Shown piece by piece: positions 25,601-54,494 of a stretch of DNA of 64,000 bases. Position 1 is the first letter of the stretch, and every line of letters starts with the position of its first letter. Position numbers and translations under genes: made by a program. The DNA lies in the NCBI GenBank assembly GCA_905221605.1, contig CAJNDS010002287.1, forward strand, positions 186,001-250,000, read 5' to 3'. Source of the stretch: Symbiodinium natans (lineage: Eukaryota; Sar; Dinophyceae; Suessiales; Symbiodiniaceae). Under the pieces are notes generated by a model. It saw only the letters and a list, made by a program, of their open reading frames with translations. It did not search any database and had not been told where the DNA came from.

Positions 25601-25680
25601 GCAGCATCCGAACTCGAGCCGTCGATGCGGAAGTCAGGACACCGACGAGGCGGCCGGAGTCGAGGTCGTACTGGATACCT
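1..25680 (-). CDS. Very large multi-exon gene (or genes), extracellular-type protein, 3' end outside window
   Basis: About 50 short exon candidates lie on the minus strand from 25,680 down to about 660. The intervening sequence has stops in all frames. They share splice context: most acceptors are AG|G, donors are GT or GC. Peptides are rich in beta-strand patterns and N-glycosylation-like sequons (NFT, NAT, NST, NIT), with cysteines and no evident membrane helix, which suggests an extracellular multidomain protein. Segments such as ISISGTVESELDPTVELEFS (11.1 kb) and an Ala/Leu-rich helical stretch at 7.3-8.3 kb are reminiscent of REJ (receptor for egg jelly) or polycystin-type ectodomains, but the family is not established. 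The 5' end is unclear: no start exon was identified above 25,680. It may be more than one gene. Exon clusters are listed separately. Confidence 0.5.
660..3011 (-). CDS. Exon cluster 1 (3'-most visible part of the large gene)
   Basis: Candidate exons: 2961-3011 (EYQTVRASDEELIARSE, acceptor AG|G), 2525-2600 (STINGRQPQNHPMPFGSPAA, acceptor AG|C), 2180-2228 (DERVVDKCESAYCDTIW, GC donor), 1854-1899 (FMCCDAWGSQGAEN, GC donor) and 660-704 (ITTAVPTPAPLTVPS). Cys-containing peptides fit a secreted or ectodomain context. A weaker candidate lies near 60-160, so the gene probably continues left of the window. Function is not recognised. Confidence 0.4.
3330..3416. mobile_element. MITE-like inverted-repeat element, copy 1
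   Basis: Left end CGAAAAATAGGGAGTACC and right end GGGTCCCTTATTTTCG are imperfect inverted repeats. The core has TTGGGGTCCT and AAGGGAATCCTCC followed by TTTGGGG, shared with copies at 15,628 and 52,995. It lies in an intron of the large minus-strand gene. Confidence 0.55.
4395..4422. repeat. Short interstitial CCCTAAA array
   Basis: CCCTGAAACCCTAAACCCTA-type sequence, three units, intronic. Confidence 0.8.
4552..6341 (-). CDS. Exon cluster 2 of the large gene
   Basis: Candidate exons: 6299-6341 (AVMEAVVTNSLIDQ), 5827-5877 (DVESMNLLEDLVQKSAS, AG|G acceptor, GC donor) and 4552-4602 (DSILRGLFDINDPSLIT, GC donor). The first two continue the helical Ala/Val/Leu-rich character of cluster 3. A weak further candidate lies around 4,082-4,125. 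The long homopolymer C run at 4,607-4,641 begins five bases upstream (in gene sense) of the 4552-4602 exon and forms its polypyrimidine/polypurine context. Confidence 0.4.
4607..4641. repeat. Poly-C run of 35 bases
   Basis: Uninterrupted C followed by nine A. On the gene strand this is A-free poly-G just before an exon acceptor, an unusual context for splicing and a likely assembly weak point. Confidence 0.95.
7290..8796 (-). CDS. Exon cluster 3 of the large gene (helical, REJ-like segment?)
   Basis: Five well-delimited exons. 8738-8796 (LDPITVRLNTAPQRVQQIE, AG|G, GC donor), 8244-8314 (REVFVDIITPFGATTTKTIQ, GT donor), 7794-7894 (begins ENATAIINARLDEART, ends TIININQ, GTGCTG donor), 7618-7686 (begins APPLPPGIPPTPEDQ, AG|G acceptor, GTAAAA donor) and 7290-7355 (VREVMVQATAAAPVTMNTAT, AG|G acceptor, GC donor). 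The run of Ala-rich helices with repeated short blocks resembles the C-terminal part of REJ-type modules in protist proteins. This family suggestion is by impression only. Confidence 0.55.
7940..7987. repeat. 7-bp tandem repeat AACTCAG
   Basis: About seven perfect units of AACTCAG in the intron upstream (gene sense) of exon 7,794-7,894. Confidence 0.9.
8666..8708. repeat. Polypyrimidine CCCTCCCTTT repeat
   Basis: Four tandem decamers of pure pyrimidine. On the gene strand this is a purine tract just downstream of exon 8,738-8,796. Confidence 0.85.
9345..11614 (-). CDS. Exon cluster 4 of the large gene (beta-rich ectodomain)
   Basis: Candidate exons: 11553-11614 (TVRITITELRGTQCTPVRPS), 11419-11482 (VVPQILLSIDNPMPKFPVTT; AG|G, GC donor), 11074-11146 (ISISGTVESELDPTVELEFS, then WRVP), 10928-11005 (VLVFSSNPLYDGDLAREAES, then DNDPTT; AG|G, GT donor), 10646-10695 (MVYIDQTDVYDVTNAS, GT donor), 10436-10494 (PDSPNMIIKARLARLDSALT, AG|G), 9710-9769 (IRLVMTVGGGLVEGYSDARS, AG|G) and about 9345-9410 (GTLISAPLNATMDTKRPT). 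Alternating hydrophobic/polar strands and a WR-V-P motif suggest stacked Ig/PKD/REJ-like beta domains. Confidence 0.5.
12362..14999 (-). CDS. Exon cluster 5 of the large gene
   Basis: Candidate exons: 14960-14999 (DLPFMDGIAADS), 14651-14722 (VYTTRSLVIPPFVLEPIGSG, then DDVQ), 14190-14256 (NFTVETFAVDNPTRAAYASV), 13722-13781 (DRLMTRGDILVLDARESQEL, AG|G), 13092-13141 (DPDYPTNPGMTFVGTFIW, AG|G, GT donor), 12768-12852 (LPCFGANSTGLIPPLETCIT, then DFDS), 12505-12567 (IVQGGKTFSLPLFDEGLYCR, AG|G) and 12362-12404 (ARGVLMVSTVNFTE, AG|G, consensus GTGAGT donor). NFT and NST sequons support an extracellular location. Interstitial telomere-type repeats lie in the introns of this cluster. Confidence 0.5.
13013..13036. 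repeat. Short interstitial CCCTAAA array
   Basis: Three CCCTAAA units. Similar short arrays occur at 4,395-4,422 and 20,388-20,415. Confidence 0.9.
13179..13229. repeat. Interstitial TTTAGGG array
   Basis: Seven perfect TTTAGGG units. A CCCTAAA array of opposite orientation (13,013-13,036) lies 150 bases to the left, with exon 13,092-13,141 between the two. Confidence 0.95.
14281..14461. repeat. Interstitial telomere-type array with homogenised CTTAGGG variant
   Basis: About seven TTTAGGG units followed by a run of GCTTAGGG/CTTAGGG variants and back to TTTAGGG. It occupies an intron of the large gene, about 25 bases from the exon at 14,190-14,256. Confidence 0.9.
15628..15709. mobile_element. 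MITE-like inverted-repeat element, copy 2
   Basis: Ends CGAAATTAGGAGTACC and GGTGTCCATTTTTTCG are imperfect inverted repeats. The core contains ATTGGGGTCCT, AAGGAAATCCTACC and ATTTGGGG, collinear with copy 1. Intronic. Confidence 0.55.
16052..18838 (-). CDS. Exon cluster 6 of the large gene
   Basis: Candidate exons: about 18650-18838 (starts VGDQIFLQADTIYTI after AG|G, continues as GEAPCPVIASRATTWATRRE in a frame one base off; see findings), 18430-18477 (EPVVIITGTTEANS), 17722-17830 (TKCVDRWELVSYRDLTNNPA, then GRIYNRLLGQFLDF), 17588-17625 (ETALDLFRFVLKN), 17378-17465 (EFNDGQLVSPPEYLEEAVGF, then MINLTAPWRMG) and 16052-16110 (APMVSILGPKELLVNRPAPT, AG|G acceptor, GT donor). Function is not recognised. 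Confidence 0.5.
16960..17340. repeat. Degenerate ~60-bp repeat
   Basis: Several loose units with CCGAGGAAAA, AACGCCCGTAGTTTCCC and TTTCCCCTTCC(T/C)GGGC. Minus-strand open frames here are by-products. It lies in the intron between exons 16,052-16,110 and 17,378-17,465. Confidence 0.5.
18245..18385. repeat. ~33-bp tandem repeat
   Basis: Four units of TACTGCCCTTATAAACCATA followed by ATAATCCCTA with small changes, intronic. Confidence 0.8.
19408..21677 (-). CDS. Exon cluster 7 of the large gene
   Basis: Candidate exons: 21617-21677 (KYPIDYTEPRTPELYPPIL, AG|G), 21394-21444 (YDASSSVGQRLRLNTN, AG|G), 21224-21281 (INIREPIYFAAVDTFADGF), 20815-20872 (DWCPAECDGTVSYKSPYTQ, AG|G), 20429-20491 (EPRIPLSLAAPALVYARFSM, AG|G, GC donor), 19874-19972 (AVTIDVKFDRATLRGALPLD, then TTNDIVPLALPSW; AG|G, GC donor) and 19408-19483 (PDIIDYTTQLTGDAWDCANT, AG|G). 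Exons 20429-20491 and 19874-19972 have clean limits on both sides. Confidence 0.55.
20388..20415. repeat. Short interstitial CCCTAAA array
   Basis: Three to four CCCTAAA units directly next to the donor side of the exon at 20,429-20,491. Confidence 0.9.
22036..25680 (-). CDS. Exon cluster 8 of the large gene (5'-most visible part)
   Basis: Candidate exons: 25622-25680 (IQYDLDSGRLVGVLTSAS, AG|G), 25236-25307 (YYLWTAFINTINITHPKIEF, AG|G), 25119-25160 (ELPIINFAETMTEQ, AG|G), 23852-23901 (VYFISVPDAVIIEAPQ), 23719-23773 (AQGLDFTVLQLMARGLAG, AG|G, GC donor), 23421-23476 (SEVNEKHGDVIAVGHRS), 23097-23137 (VMIAKIYYNAVEE, AG|G), 22355-22432 (TVGFYCVSTLLESRIHTVEK) and 22036-22091 (YQAEAVSEHLFNKSFIMIR). 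No initiator exon was identified, so the true 5' end may lie between 25.7 and 26.3 kb or be a missed exon. Confidence 0.5.
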
Positions 25681-26303
25681 CTTCTTTCTCGCATTTTTGG
25701 TCTTCTATCTTTTTGGTGCGGCTTCTTTGGTGGGATTGAGGCTGAGGTTACGTTGGGCAGTTTGGGGGACACGTGAAGGCTTCTTTGCAGTGGGGTTTTA
25801 AGGCAGCGGGGCGCACCGTGGACAATGCCCGGCAGACGCGTCTGGAATGGAAACCTGAGAGAGGCGCTCTAGATTCTCGAGATCGGACGCGTTGGACGCA
25901 GCTTGCACTCTTCAGGAAGCCAAGCCAAGCTGACATGGGGGCACGAGCTCATGCAGCAGCATGCTGTACATGATGGAGGTGGGTGTGACTACTAAGTTGC
26001 ATGCCATCCTGCTCTAGCTGACTCCAGCTTCTACGCCCAAAAGGGGATTCTCGTGACACCTCCCTGAAGCCAGATTTTTTCGCTCCTCTTTGCCAGCGCA
26101 ATCTGCTGGCGAACTCTTTGGCGAGCAGGATGCCTGGATATGCCTGATCAATCGTCGCCCGGCCTAAGCCCAGGAGGCCAAGCAGGCCTCCACCTGAGCG
26201 GGTGCTGTGTTTCACAATGCTCCACGATGCCCCACGATGCCCCACGATGCTCTCCACGACGCGATGCTCCACCATGCTTCATGACGCTTCAGGATGCTCC
26301 ACG

Positions 26304-46720
<20,417 letters not shown>

Positions 46721-47243
46721 GGCAGCTCAAAGGCTGTACAAGCCGGGCTTCTGCCAAAGGCAGCGTGCAGGGTGCCAGGCTTTCAGGTTGAGGGCTTGGG
46801 GCGGCTCGGGGACGTGTTAAGGCCATGGGCTCTTTGTTGCGAGGTAGCAAGGATACCCGCCTACTGCTGCTTGGCAGTGCAATGGGACGATTCTCAAGGT
46901 ACGACCTAGCACCATATGCAGACCTAGTCAGCTGCGGGTTAGAGGATGTTAAAGCTGTTTTCAAGCGGTTCGGGCGGTTTATGGGGGCTTGTGGATGCAG
47001 AAGCATGCGGGGAGGCGTCGGTATTGCTCCTAGCCAGCAGCTCGAGCAGAAAACACCAGCGGCCTTGCCTGCAGCCCCTAGCCTCTTATTACGCGCAGAG
47101 CTTGTCTAGCACGATTCCCGTGGCAGAGAGCGCATTCCCCTTTCTGGATCGAAGACATGCCGAGAACACCCCACATCCCCAACCCATCACAAGCAAGGAC
47201 AACACATGACAATACCAAGCCACTTACTCTCTGAACAGGCCAC

Positions 47244-50200
47244 TCTTTCCCAGGTCCCCAGCGCCGCTTGGCCCGTCTGGACCGAGGCAGCATGAAGGTA
47301 GTAGCGCTCGGGATCCAGCCTTGCATTGGGGATCATCGACTGGCATTTGGCTTGAATTTCTTGGGGCTTCGGGAGCACTCTGCAACTTTGTGTCTAAGAC
47401 GTCTAAGAGTCTCACTCTCTCCCCCTCTCGCGCCCACCATCGTCCACTGCGTGTTCACTGTCCACTTCGACGCTTGCCGAGAGATGGAAAAGCGAATTTC
47501 TAACTGTCACAACTCACCGCCACCATCCCCCAAATCACAGTTGTACCCCTCCGTTATTGAGGGGGGCGGCCCTCGCTCTGATTTATGAAACGAAGAGTTT
47601 GGTCTCTGTGCTCGTCCTCTTTTCCGAAACGACAAAGCGATGTATGTGTGTGTGTTGCCATGATATGACAGGATACCACTACTTGTTTATATTGCCCTTG
47701 CTTAAACATCCATGTGTTTTTCCGAAATCCGCATACAGAAACACATGCTGTTCTAAACCCATGGGCTCCTGTGTGTCAACACAACGTTGTATCAGCTGAG
47801 CTCGGTGCTGACGATCCGGATTCCAAGCCTTTTTTGCAGAAGGGGGAGATGGGCGGTGGGGAAAGGGGGGCGAAGGGGGGGGGTCTATTGCTATCGGGAT
47901 ACCAACATCTTGGCGGTTACAGCCCAAGAGTTGACACCACTCACTGAGCTCTACGAGAGTGTTGTCACCTTGACCATCATCTTCTCGCGTTTCTTTCTGC
48001 AACTTTGGGTGAACGAATCCCAGATCTGGTATCTGCAGAGGCTACCGACGCAAGATGCACGCAGTCAGACATTACCTGATGTACTGCATGCTTTCTCGTC
48101 AGCTCTCTTGTTAGAATCTCCAGACGGCACGATGCTACACATGTCTTGCCATGCTGCTTTCCTTACGATTCGAGTGCGGAAACTCGCGCCTCCTCCCCAC
48201 GGATCGTGGACTCGCGCACCGCAACGATGGAGTACCTCCGGCCCCCGACGTAAGGGGTCGTTGGGCGAAGGTAAATCAGAGCGCCGTCTGCTTGCACTCA
48301 ACATCTTCCTTTGGGCTTTTGGGAACTGCAGCTGCTGATAGAAGCTGTTCGCTCACTTGCTCACAAGAACTCTTTGAATGAAATCTGCCCGAGCCCGGCA
48401 AATTCCCGACCCCAACGAAGGCAAAGGCACCAGATCTTCCGCCACGGGTCATAGGCCCCATGAGAGGCGTAAGATTGAAAGTCGAACTGAACGAAAACCT
48501 GGGCTTTGCCGGGTTCCATACCGCCGGATACCGTTTGTTTACGTTCCTACGTTCTTGCACGCTGGACATCCACGTGCAGTGTCCAAGCTGTACTGAGTGC
48601 CCCACTCCCCAAAACGAGGGCGGACCCCCGCAAATGGGGTTCTCATAGAACTTGCATTGGTACGTGCAGAAGATGGGGTCGGCTTCGGTGAAGGTCTGCA
48701 GCTGGGAAGTTGTCCGGAGGGTTTTGGGGTTCAGGCCTAAAGCTTATGCTGCTTTAGGCCAGCGATTTAGGCTCCACTCCACCATGAACCCCAACCCACA
48801 AAGAGAAGGGGCTCAGTCTTCATTTGGGCCGAACATGCGTTCAACCGTCCTTTATAACCCTGAAGTCCTTGCCCGCATGCCATTGATTTCTGCAGACCGG
48901 TGGCTCATGACCCGCATGAATAACACGTGTGCCCGCTGTGCGTGGTCGGACCAGCAACTGCCTTTCACTTTGGGAAGCTGGGTCTCCAGCGTCGTAGAGA
49001 GCTCCTAGTGCGCAGCCACACCGTGGGCCGTGAACAGCTACCGCAATGTCCTCGCGGGCACTCCCAGCTTTGGTGGCTCTTTGGTGGCTCTCTGGTGGCT
49101 CTTCGGTGTGTGTTTCGGGGTATTGTGGGGTATTGCGGGGCATTGTGTGGTATCGGGGGTTGCGTCACCATGTGACTCCGAGACCTTCAGAGCGGCGTTG
49201 GGGTAGCGGGTCCGGCACACCTTGGACAGGGCGTGATGCAGGGCGTGTACGGCATGCGTACTACGACACAATACGACAGACACAATCCGGAGCCCGCGAC
49301 ATCTACGCAGGCGCTCGGGTCGAAGTGCGTGTCCTTGCCAGCTTAGTCACAGAAAGCTCTGGGATTGGGCACGGGGGAGCCTTGACACAGGAAGCCACAA
49401 ACTCTCAACTCTCAATCTTCTTTCCCCAACCCTGTACTATCCCCTGTACTCTCCGTACTGCGCCGCCTGGGCCCGGCCTTGACAACCCCGACCCCAAAAC
49501 GCCGAAACAACAACACTGGAACACTCTCGGTTTACCCCTCCTGCTCCGCATCTCGGGTGATGCCAAGGGAAGCCTTCCATTCAAAGGGATCCGGCTCAGC
49601 TGAAAGACGCTGCAACCCGAATATTCAAGGCGCATCAGCCTTATGCGTCAGATTGGCAAGATGATTCTGATGGCTTCAGGAACTTTTTCGGCAAATTCGT
49701 TGTTTCTCAGGCTCCAACGACAAAGCAACCAATGTGGACGAACTGGGACATGTTCTTGGCTGCCGTGTCTTCCTGGTTGACAAAAAGGGAGTCTCGAGTC
49801 TTTACCCTTGTTCTTTCTCAACTGTTTCGTGGTGCGCGTGCCAACTATGGCAGCACTCTGTCCCTGCCCGTGCTTGGAAGGTGCCAACTCGGGATCGCGA
49901 AGGAGCCCTCTACCGCCCTCTGAGACGCAAAAAAGAAAAAGGTCCCCCTTGTCCGAAGAACAACTTGGCCCTCTCCTGGACGCCGAGGCGGTTCAGCGGC
50001 TCGATGAGAGGCGCTTGGTAGGGGATGCCCTGGAGACCAATTCCCCTCGAACACAACCGGTGCTCGTTGAGTGCTGAACAGCTTGTTTTTCTACGGAGAA
50101 CGGCACCCCTCCGCGCTGCTTGATGGCTGCTTCCCTCAGCGGCCCGCATTGGTGACTTCCGACACGTGGGCAATGCCGGAGAGGGTGGAGCTCAACCTCG

Positions 50201-51948
50201 CTGTGGAGTTTGCGGAACCTACTCGGACTTGACGGATGGTGCGACATGCCGCAAGACTCTTCGGAACGAGGAATAACAAAAAGCCAGGCAGAGAACACGC
50301 ACAGAAGAGAGCCCACTGATTCGTCTGATCCGTCTTGCACTTTTACGCCTAACCTGGCCACGGAGGACGTCACATCCCCTCAAAACAACAAACCATTGAA
50401 GTTTCAATTCGTAGGTCTGGTCCAAAATCTTCAAGCTCCGCACAGTCAAACCCTGACAAATGCGAGTCCCCGGACGCCATGGGGAGCGACGCAAGCAGCA
50501 ACAGGGCGCTCGCCGAAAACCTGCCATGACGAGCAGAAGTGTGCCATGATGTGCTATGATGTGCTATGATGTGCGATGTTCTTATCTTGGCTGCACTTAG
50601 TAGGGTAGCTATACATTAAACTTTTAGCTGCCTTATTAAGACACCCAAAAAACCCAAAAAGGCTAAGGATCTAAAGTTACAGCAAAGTACCACAAAGTTA
50701 TATGCCACCCATGACACTTCGGACTCAGACGTTTTTGAATGAGGAGATTGCTGGTCGGAGGTCGGGGATTGCTCGGGAGAAGTCACCAGTCATTCGAAAA
50801 ACCGCTTCAACCGCCTGCCGGCTACCGGACCTGAACGCACCTGACGCGGCCTTCCCAGATCTTCTCAATTCAGCTCCAATTGCATGTTCCAAAAGCTTTC
50901 TGAGAACGATTCTCGATATAAACACATGCCAAGTTCGGATTAGCTGCCTCAGATTGCCTTGATGGGCATGACGAAGAATCTATGTGAACCTTTTGACGCA
51001 CATGCGGAACCCTGAGAGCACGTTTAAAACACCCTGGCCCATTTAAATCCTCATTCCTCATACCACACTCATTCCACAGACTCGCCAGGGAGCGGGAGCC
51101 GCCGCTGGCGCTGCAGGGCGCCCAGCCCAAGCGCAATGGACCTGCACCAATTCACAAGGCCCTCTTGTAGATAATAAGGGACCCCCTCTTATAATCAGGA
51201 CCCCAATCAGGTACCCCTAGTATCCCCTAGCTTCGTAAAACCCTAGGTGATCTTGGGAGACGCAAAAATCAATGAACTCAGACTTAGACGGCGAGCTTGG
51301 ATGTGCGTGGGGTTTAGACAGAAGGGTGGCCAAAAAAATGGCCTGCGGCCTGCGGTTTCTGTTTAAACAGAGTTCTCTTTTTCAGCGTCACAGAGATTGC
51401 TGCGGACATGGAGACTTGGAAGCTCAGGAGCCATTTAACCACGTTGTAGCTGCATAAGAAGTCACCACTGTTGTCAGGAGTCCAAGATATGTTCCGAATC
51501 CCACACTCCCAAAAAATTGCATATCCTACCCCTGAGTCAAAGTTGGGGCTCCGACATCTTCGACATCTTCGACATCTTCTCGCTGGCCTTCATGGGAATT
51601 ACCGTACCTTGGTCGCCAGCTTCGGAGTTTCACAGAGACGTTGAAGTCGAGGTGTTGGGGGGGGGGGCTTCCAAGGCTAGTGCTCCACAGAGGCGGCTTC
51701 GACCTCCTACACCGTCCTACACCGTGGCTACACCGTCCTGCACCCCTCTTTCCTTTGTGAGGGTGCAGGGCTTGAACGTTGAGTTGTTCAGCCTCGACAT
51801 AGCACAGGCAAGGGGCGGTGCTACTCTCGGGGGGGACATTGACACACATTGACATGGGGCAAAAGGAACTCTGTTCGGGATTAACATGCGACGGGGCGTG
51901 GTGCAGTGCCTTGCACAGTGCTGGCATGTTGCTGATGCAGTCCGTCTC
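47244..51948 (-). CDS. Unrecognised multi-exon gene (partial model)
   Basis: Exons with clean splice signals: 51910-51948 (ETDCISNMPALCK, AG|G, GC donor), 49970-50029 (GIPYQAPLIEPLNRLGVQER, AG|G, GC donor), 49217-49262 (THAVHALHHALSK, GT donor), 48969-49004 (ELSTTLETQLPK, AG|G, GT donor), 48620-48695 (TFTEADPIFCTYQCKFYENP, then ICGGPP), 48398-48435 (SGAFAFVGVGNLPG, GC donor), 48190-48235 (YSIVAVRESTIRGEE, AG|G, GC donor), 47974-48000 (KKREKMMVK, GT donor) and 47244-47319 (LDPERYYLHAASVQTGQAAL, then GTWER; AG|G, GT donor). Neither end was found and no family is recognised. It ends just upstream of the HAD start on the same strand. Confidence 0.45.
51168..51235. mobile_element. MITE-like inverted-repeat element, copy 4 (opposite orientation)
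   Basis: Read on the minus strand it gives CGAAGCTAGGGGAT, then GGGGTACCTGATTGGGGTCC and TGATTATAAG, ending GGGTCCCTTATT. This is the same core as copies 1-3 but shorter. A half copy also occurs near 4,684-4,730 (GGGGGTGCCTTATGGGGGTC). Confidence 0.45.
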
Positions 51949-51959
51949 CTTGCCATGGC

Positions 51960-53325
51960 TTGCAGGGACCATGCGCAACCGGCCCGGTCGCAAGCAACAA
52001 ACGCTCCTGAACCTGAAGGAGTGCATGACATGTATAGCATGTAATAGCATGAAGTTAGCATGTGTCATGTTCAAGGTTGCACCGAAAAAACATTATCATA
52101 GTAATGGTTGCCTTCAATTCATCGGCACAGCCGAAAGCATGAACGGATGAACGGGTTGGCTGGCCTGGAACCCAGTTTTTACCCCGATTAACCCCCTCAA
52201 CCCGAAAGCCTCCCGACTGGAAAGGCAAACTACCTCGGTCAGCTTGAGCCAAGCTACAAAGGAACCAACCTTTCTGGTGCTTCAAAAATTCAATGGGCAA
52301 TGTGGAAACTACACCACTCTCTGTTCAGAGCTAGGAACTGCTTGGTACATCTTGGTACACGGCGTCTAGACGGCCGTGGTTGTTCAAGACATGAGCGGAA
52401 ACAGCGCAGAGGCAGCCCACGTTGGTGTTTGCAGTGGATTCGGTGTTTGCCCAAAAGATGAAAGCAGCAAAATATGGCAAGCTCTAGTGCCAGCATAACT
52501 TATGATGCACGCATGACTTTTCATCAGATGGGCCCAGACAAAGCCTGATGGTGCAGCCTTATATGGAAAGGGCGAAGGGGTTCCTGAATGCTCCACGACA
52601 CGAAGCTCACAGAGAAACGCGAACAAGAGAAAATAGTCTAGAGACAGTGGTAGAAACAGTGACAGTGTTGAATCAACAAAGCATCTCCCGGCTTGGCTTT
52701 CAAACACTTTGCATCCCAAGCATCCCCATGACCTACGAAGGCAAACTCTGTACATGTTGGGGAGATGAAGAGATGAAGAGCAGTGGCCCCCCAAGTCTCA
52801 CAGACGAATCCAGCAGCAGCATGGCGAGCATGCAACTCAGGGAGTCGAGATTCGCACGAGGGGGTCCTTCTCCCGAGCTCGAAGCTTGGGCCAACGTTCT
52901 CATGCCCAAACCACATGGAAACATTGGCCCATCACCACAGAAAGGCGAAAAAGGGAGCTGGGGGTTGGGGAGTCACCAACATGGGGGTCTGCTTGCAAAG
53001 GGGTACCTTCTTGAAAAGTCCTTATGATAACGGGATTCCTACTATTTGGGGGTCTATTTTAGGGGGGGTCCCCTATTTTCGTAAACTCCCGCCACAACAT
53101 CAAGCGATTCGACGTGCAGCAGGGGGATGCAGTAGCAACATCCTTGGGTTCCTGAGAGTCTGAGTGCACTCCAATGGGGGATCGGGCTCTTCGGGACTCT
53201 CCACGGGACTATTCCTTGTAAGTGTCAAGGCTTTGAAAGGAGATACCCTGTGCCGAAACTCTCCTCAACCCGAACATGACTTCAGTGGAGTAGAGCTGTG
53301 AGTTCCAGGAAGTGCCCCTTCAGGT
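51960..53325. other. Intergenic or intronic, no supported exon
   Basis: Apart from the MITE-like copy at 52,995-53,091, no exon with both splice signals is visible. A peptide near 52,340-52,390 (VLNNHGRLDAVYQ) is possible but unsupported. Confidence 0.35.
52995..53091. mobile_element. MITE-like inverted-repeat element, copy 3
   Basis: Starts GCAAAGGGGTACCTTCTTG and ends GGGGTCCCCTATTTTCG. The core has GTCCTTATGATAA, GGGATTCCTACTATTTGGGGG, collinear with copies 1 and 2. Intergenic between the two right-hand minus-strand genes. Confidence 0.5.
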
Positions 53326-53486
53326 GGGTTTAGGGTTTAGGGTTAGGGTTTAGGGTTTAGGGTTTAGGGTTTAGGGTTTAGGGTTTAGGGTTTAGGGTTT
53401 AGGGTTTAGGGTTTAGGGTTTAGGGTTTAGGGTTTAGGGTTTAGGGTTTAGGGTTTAGGGTTTAGGGTTTAGGGTTTAGGGTTTAG
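53326..53486. repeat. Interstitial telomere-type array (TTTAGGG)n
   Basis: About 23 units, almost perfect; one unit lacks a T at 53,340. It lies just 3' of the secreted PAN/mucin-like gene. Confidence 0.95.
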
Positions 53487-53897
53487 CCTGCAACCCGGAA
53501 GGCCTGGCGCCCTGACGCAGCCGCGAGCAATACAGCGCCATCCACGGCTGCACTCTGCCATGGGAGATCATTTTTGGCACTTTTCGCGGGATGAACCCTG
53601 GTGGTGTAGGCACGGCACGGCCGCAACTTTAAAAGAACTGCGCATTCGGAGACACGGGCAGAATCATCCTGCCATGTTCAAATGGTCTATCAGCATGTCC
53701 TTGAACAGTAGCTCGAAAGAACTAAGCCCCGAAACCTTTCTGATCCGTGGCAGTGTGTTGCTCCAGCCCGCTAGCAAAACAATTTAGGAAATCCTCGCTT
53801 CTGCAGGGATCCCCCGCGCAACTGTGAAACGACTCTGCAACTGACCATGTCCTCGATCCAGCTCGCGCGTCACAAACGCTCTGCCGTTTCCATACCT

Positions 53898-54494
53898 TTA
53901 ACCTGATGTCATGGTGAGAGAGAGCGAGGAGTGATCGCAATTGAAAACGCCGTTCGGCCCCACGGAAATTGTGAGCGTGGAGCCAGCTGCAACGGTGGTG
54001 GCGGGAAACGTGAAGGGGGTGTCATCGTTGAGGGCGCTCGCAGCGGTGATCAGCGTCGAGCCCCTGAACATCCACACGTCGATACCTCCGCAATGCGCAC
54101 CCAGTTCTTTGACATAGCCAGCCACATTCACTGCGTGCGCTGCTGTGAACTTCACCTTGAGGTATTGCTCGTCAGGGTGGTTGCCAGGATGCATAGCAAG
54201 AGAATTGTCGTCCGCTTTCCCTTCACTGCCCTCTGGAGTAATGAGCACACCGGTGCTTGTGCCAATGCCTGGCATGTCCAGCGGTCCCAAAGCGTTCGGG
54301 GTGATGAAACAATTCGGTGCTCGCACACCGTTTGCCTGTGTTGTATACTGCAGCATCGTCGCTGTCCCTGTCCCTGGAATGTGGCTGTTCGACGTTGCGA
54401 AAGTCCACCTTCCAAGGCCGCCTGGTGAGTTATAGTCCGCCAGGTCACCTGAGGCAAACGTGCTCGCCGTGTAGTCATCGTGGAGGCTTGCCGC
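53898..54494 (-). CDS. Terminal beta-sandwich exon copy A with stop
   Basis: Starts at 54,494 like the other copies. It differs by a few substitutions, then diverges after SSLSLT: the poly-Thr linker is replaced by MTSG and a TAA stop at 53,898-53,900. This fits a C-terminal domain closing the protein. The alternative is a GT donor (CAG|GTTAAA) leading to a further unseen exon. Confidence 0.55.
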   Translation of the reverse strand, partial: AASLHDDYTASTFASGDLADYNSPGGLGRWTFATSNSHIPGTGTATMLQYTTQANGVRAPNCFITPNALGPLDMPGIGTSTGVLITPEGSEGKADDNSLAMHPGNHPDEQYLKVKFTAAHAVNVAGYVKELGAHCGGIDVWMFRGSTLITAASALNDDTPFTFPATTVAAGSTLTISVGPNGVFNCDHSSLSLTMTSG

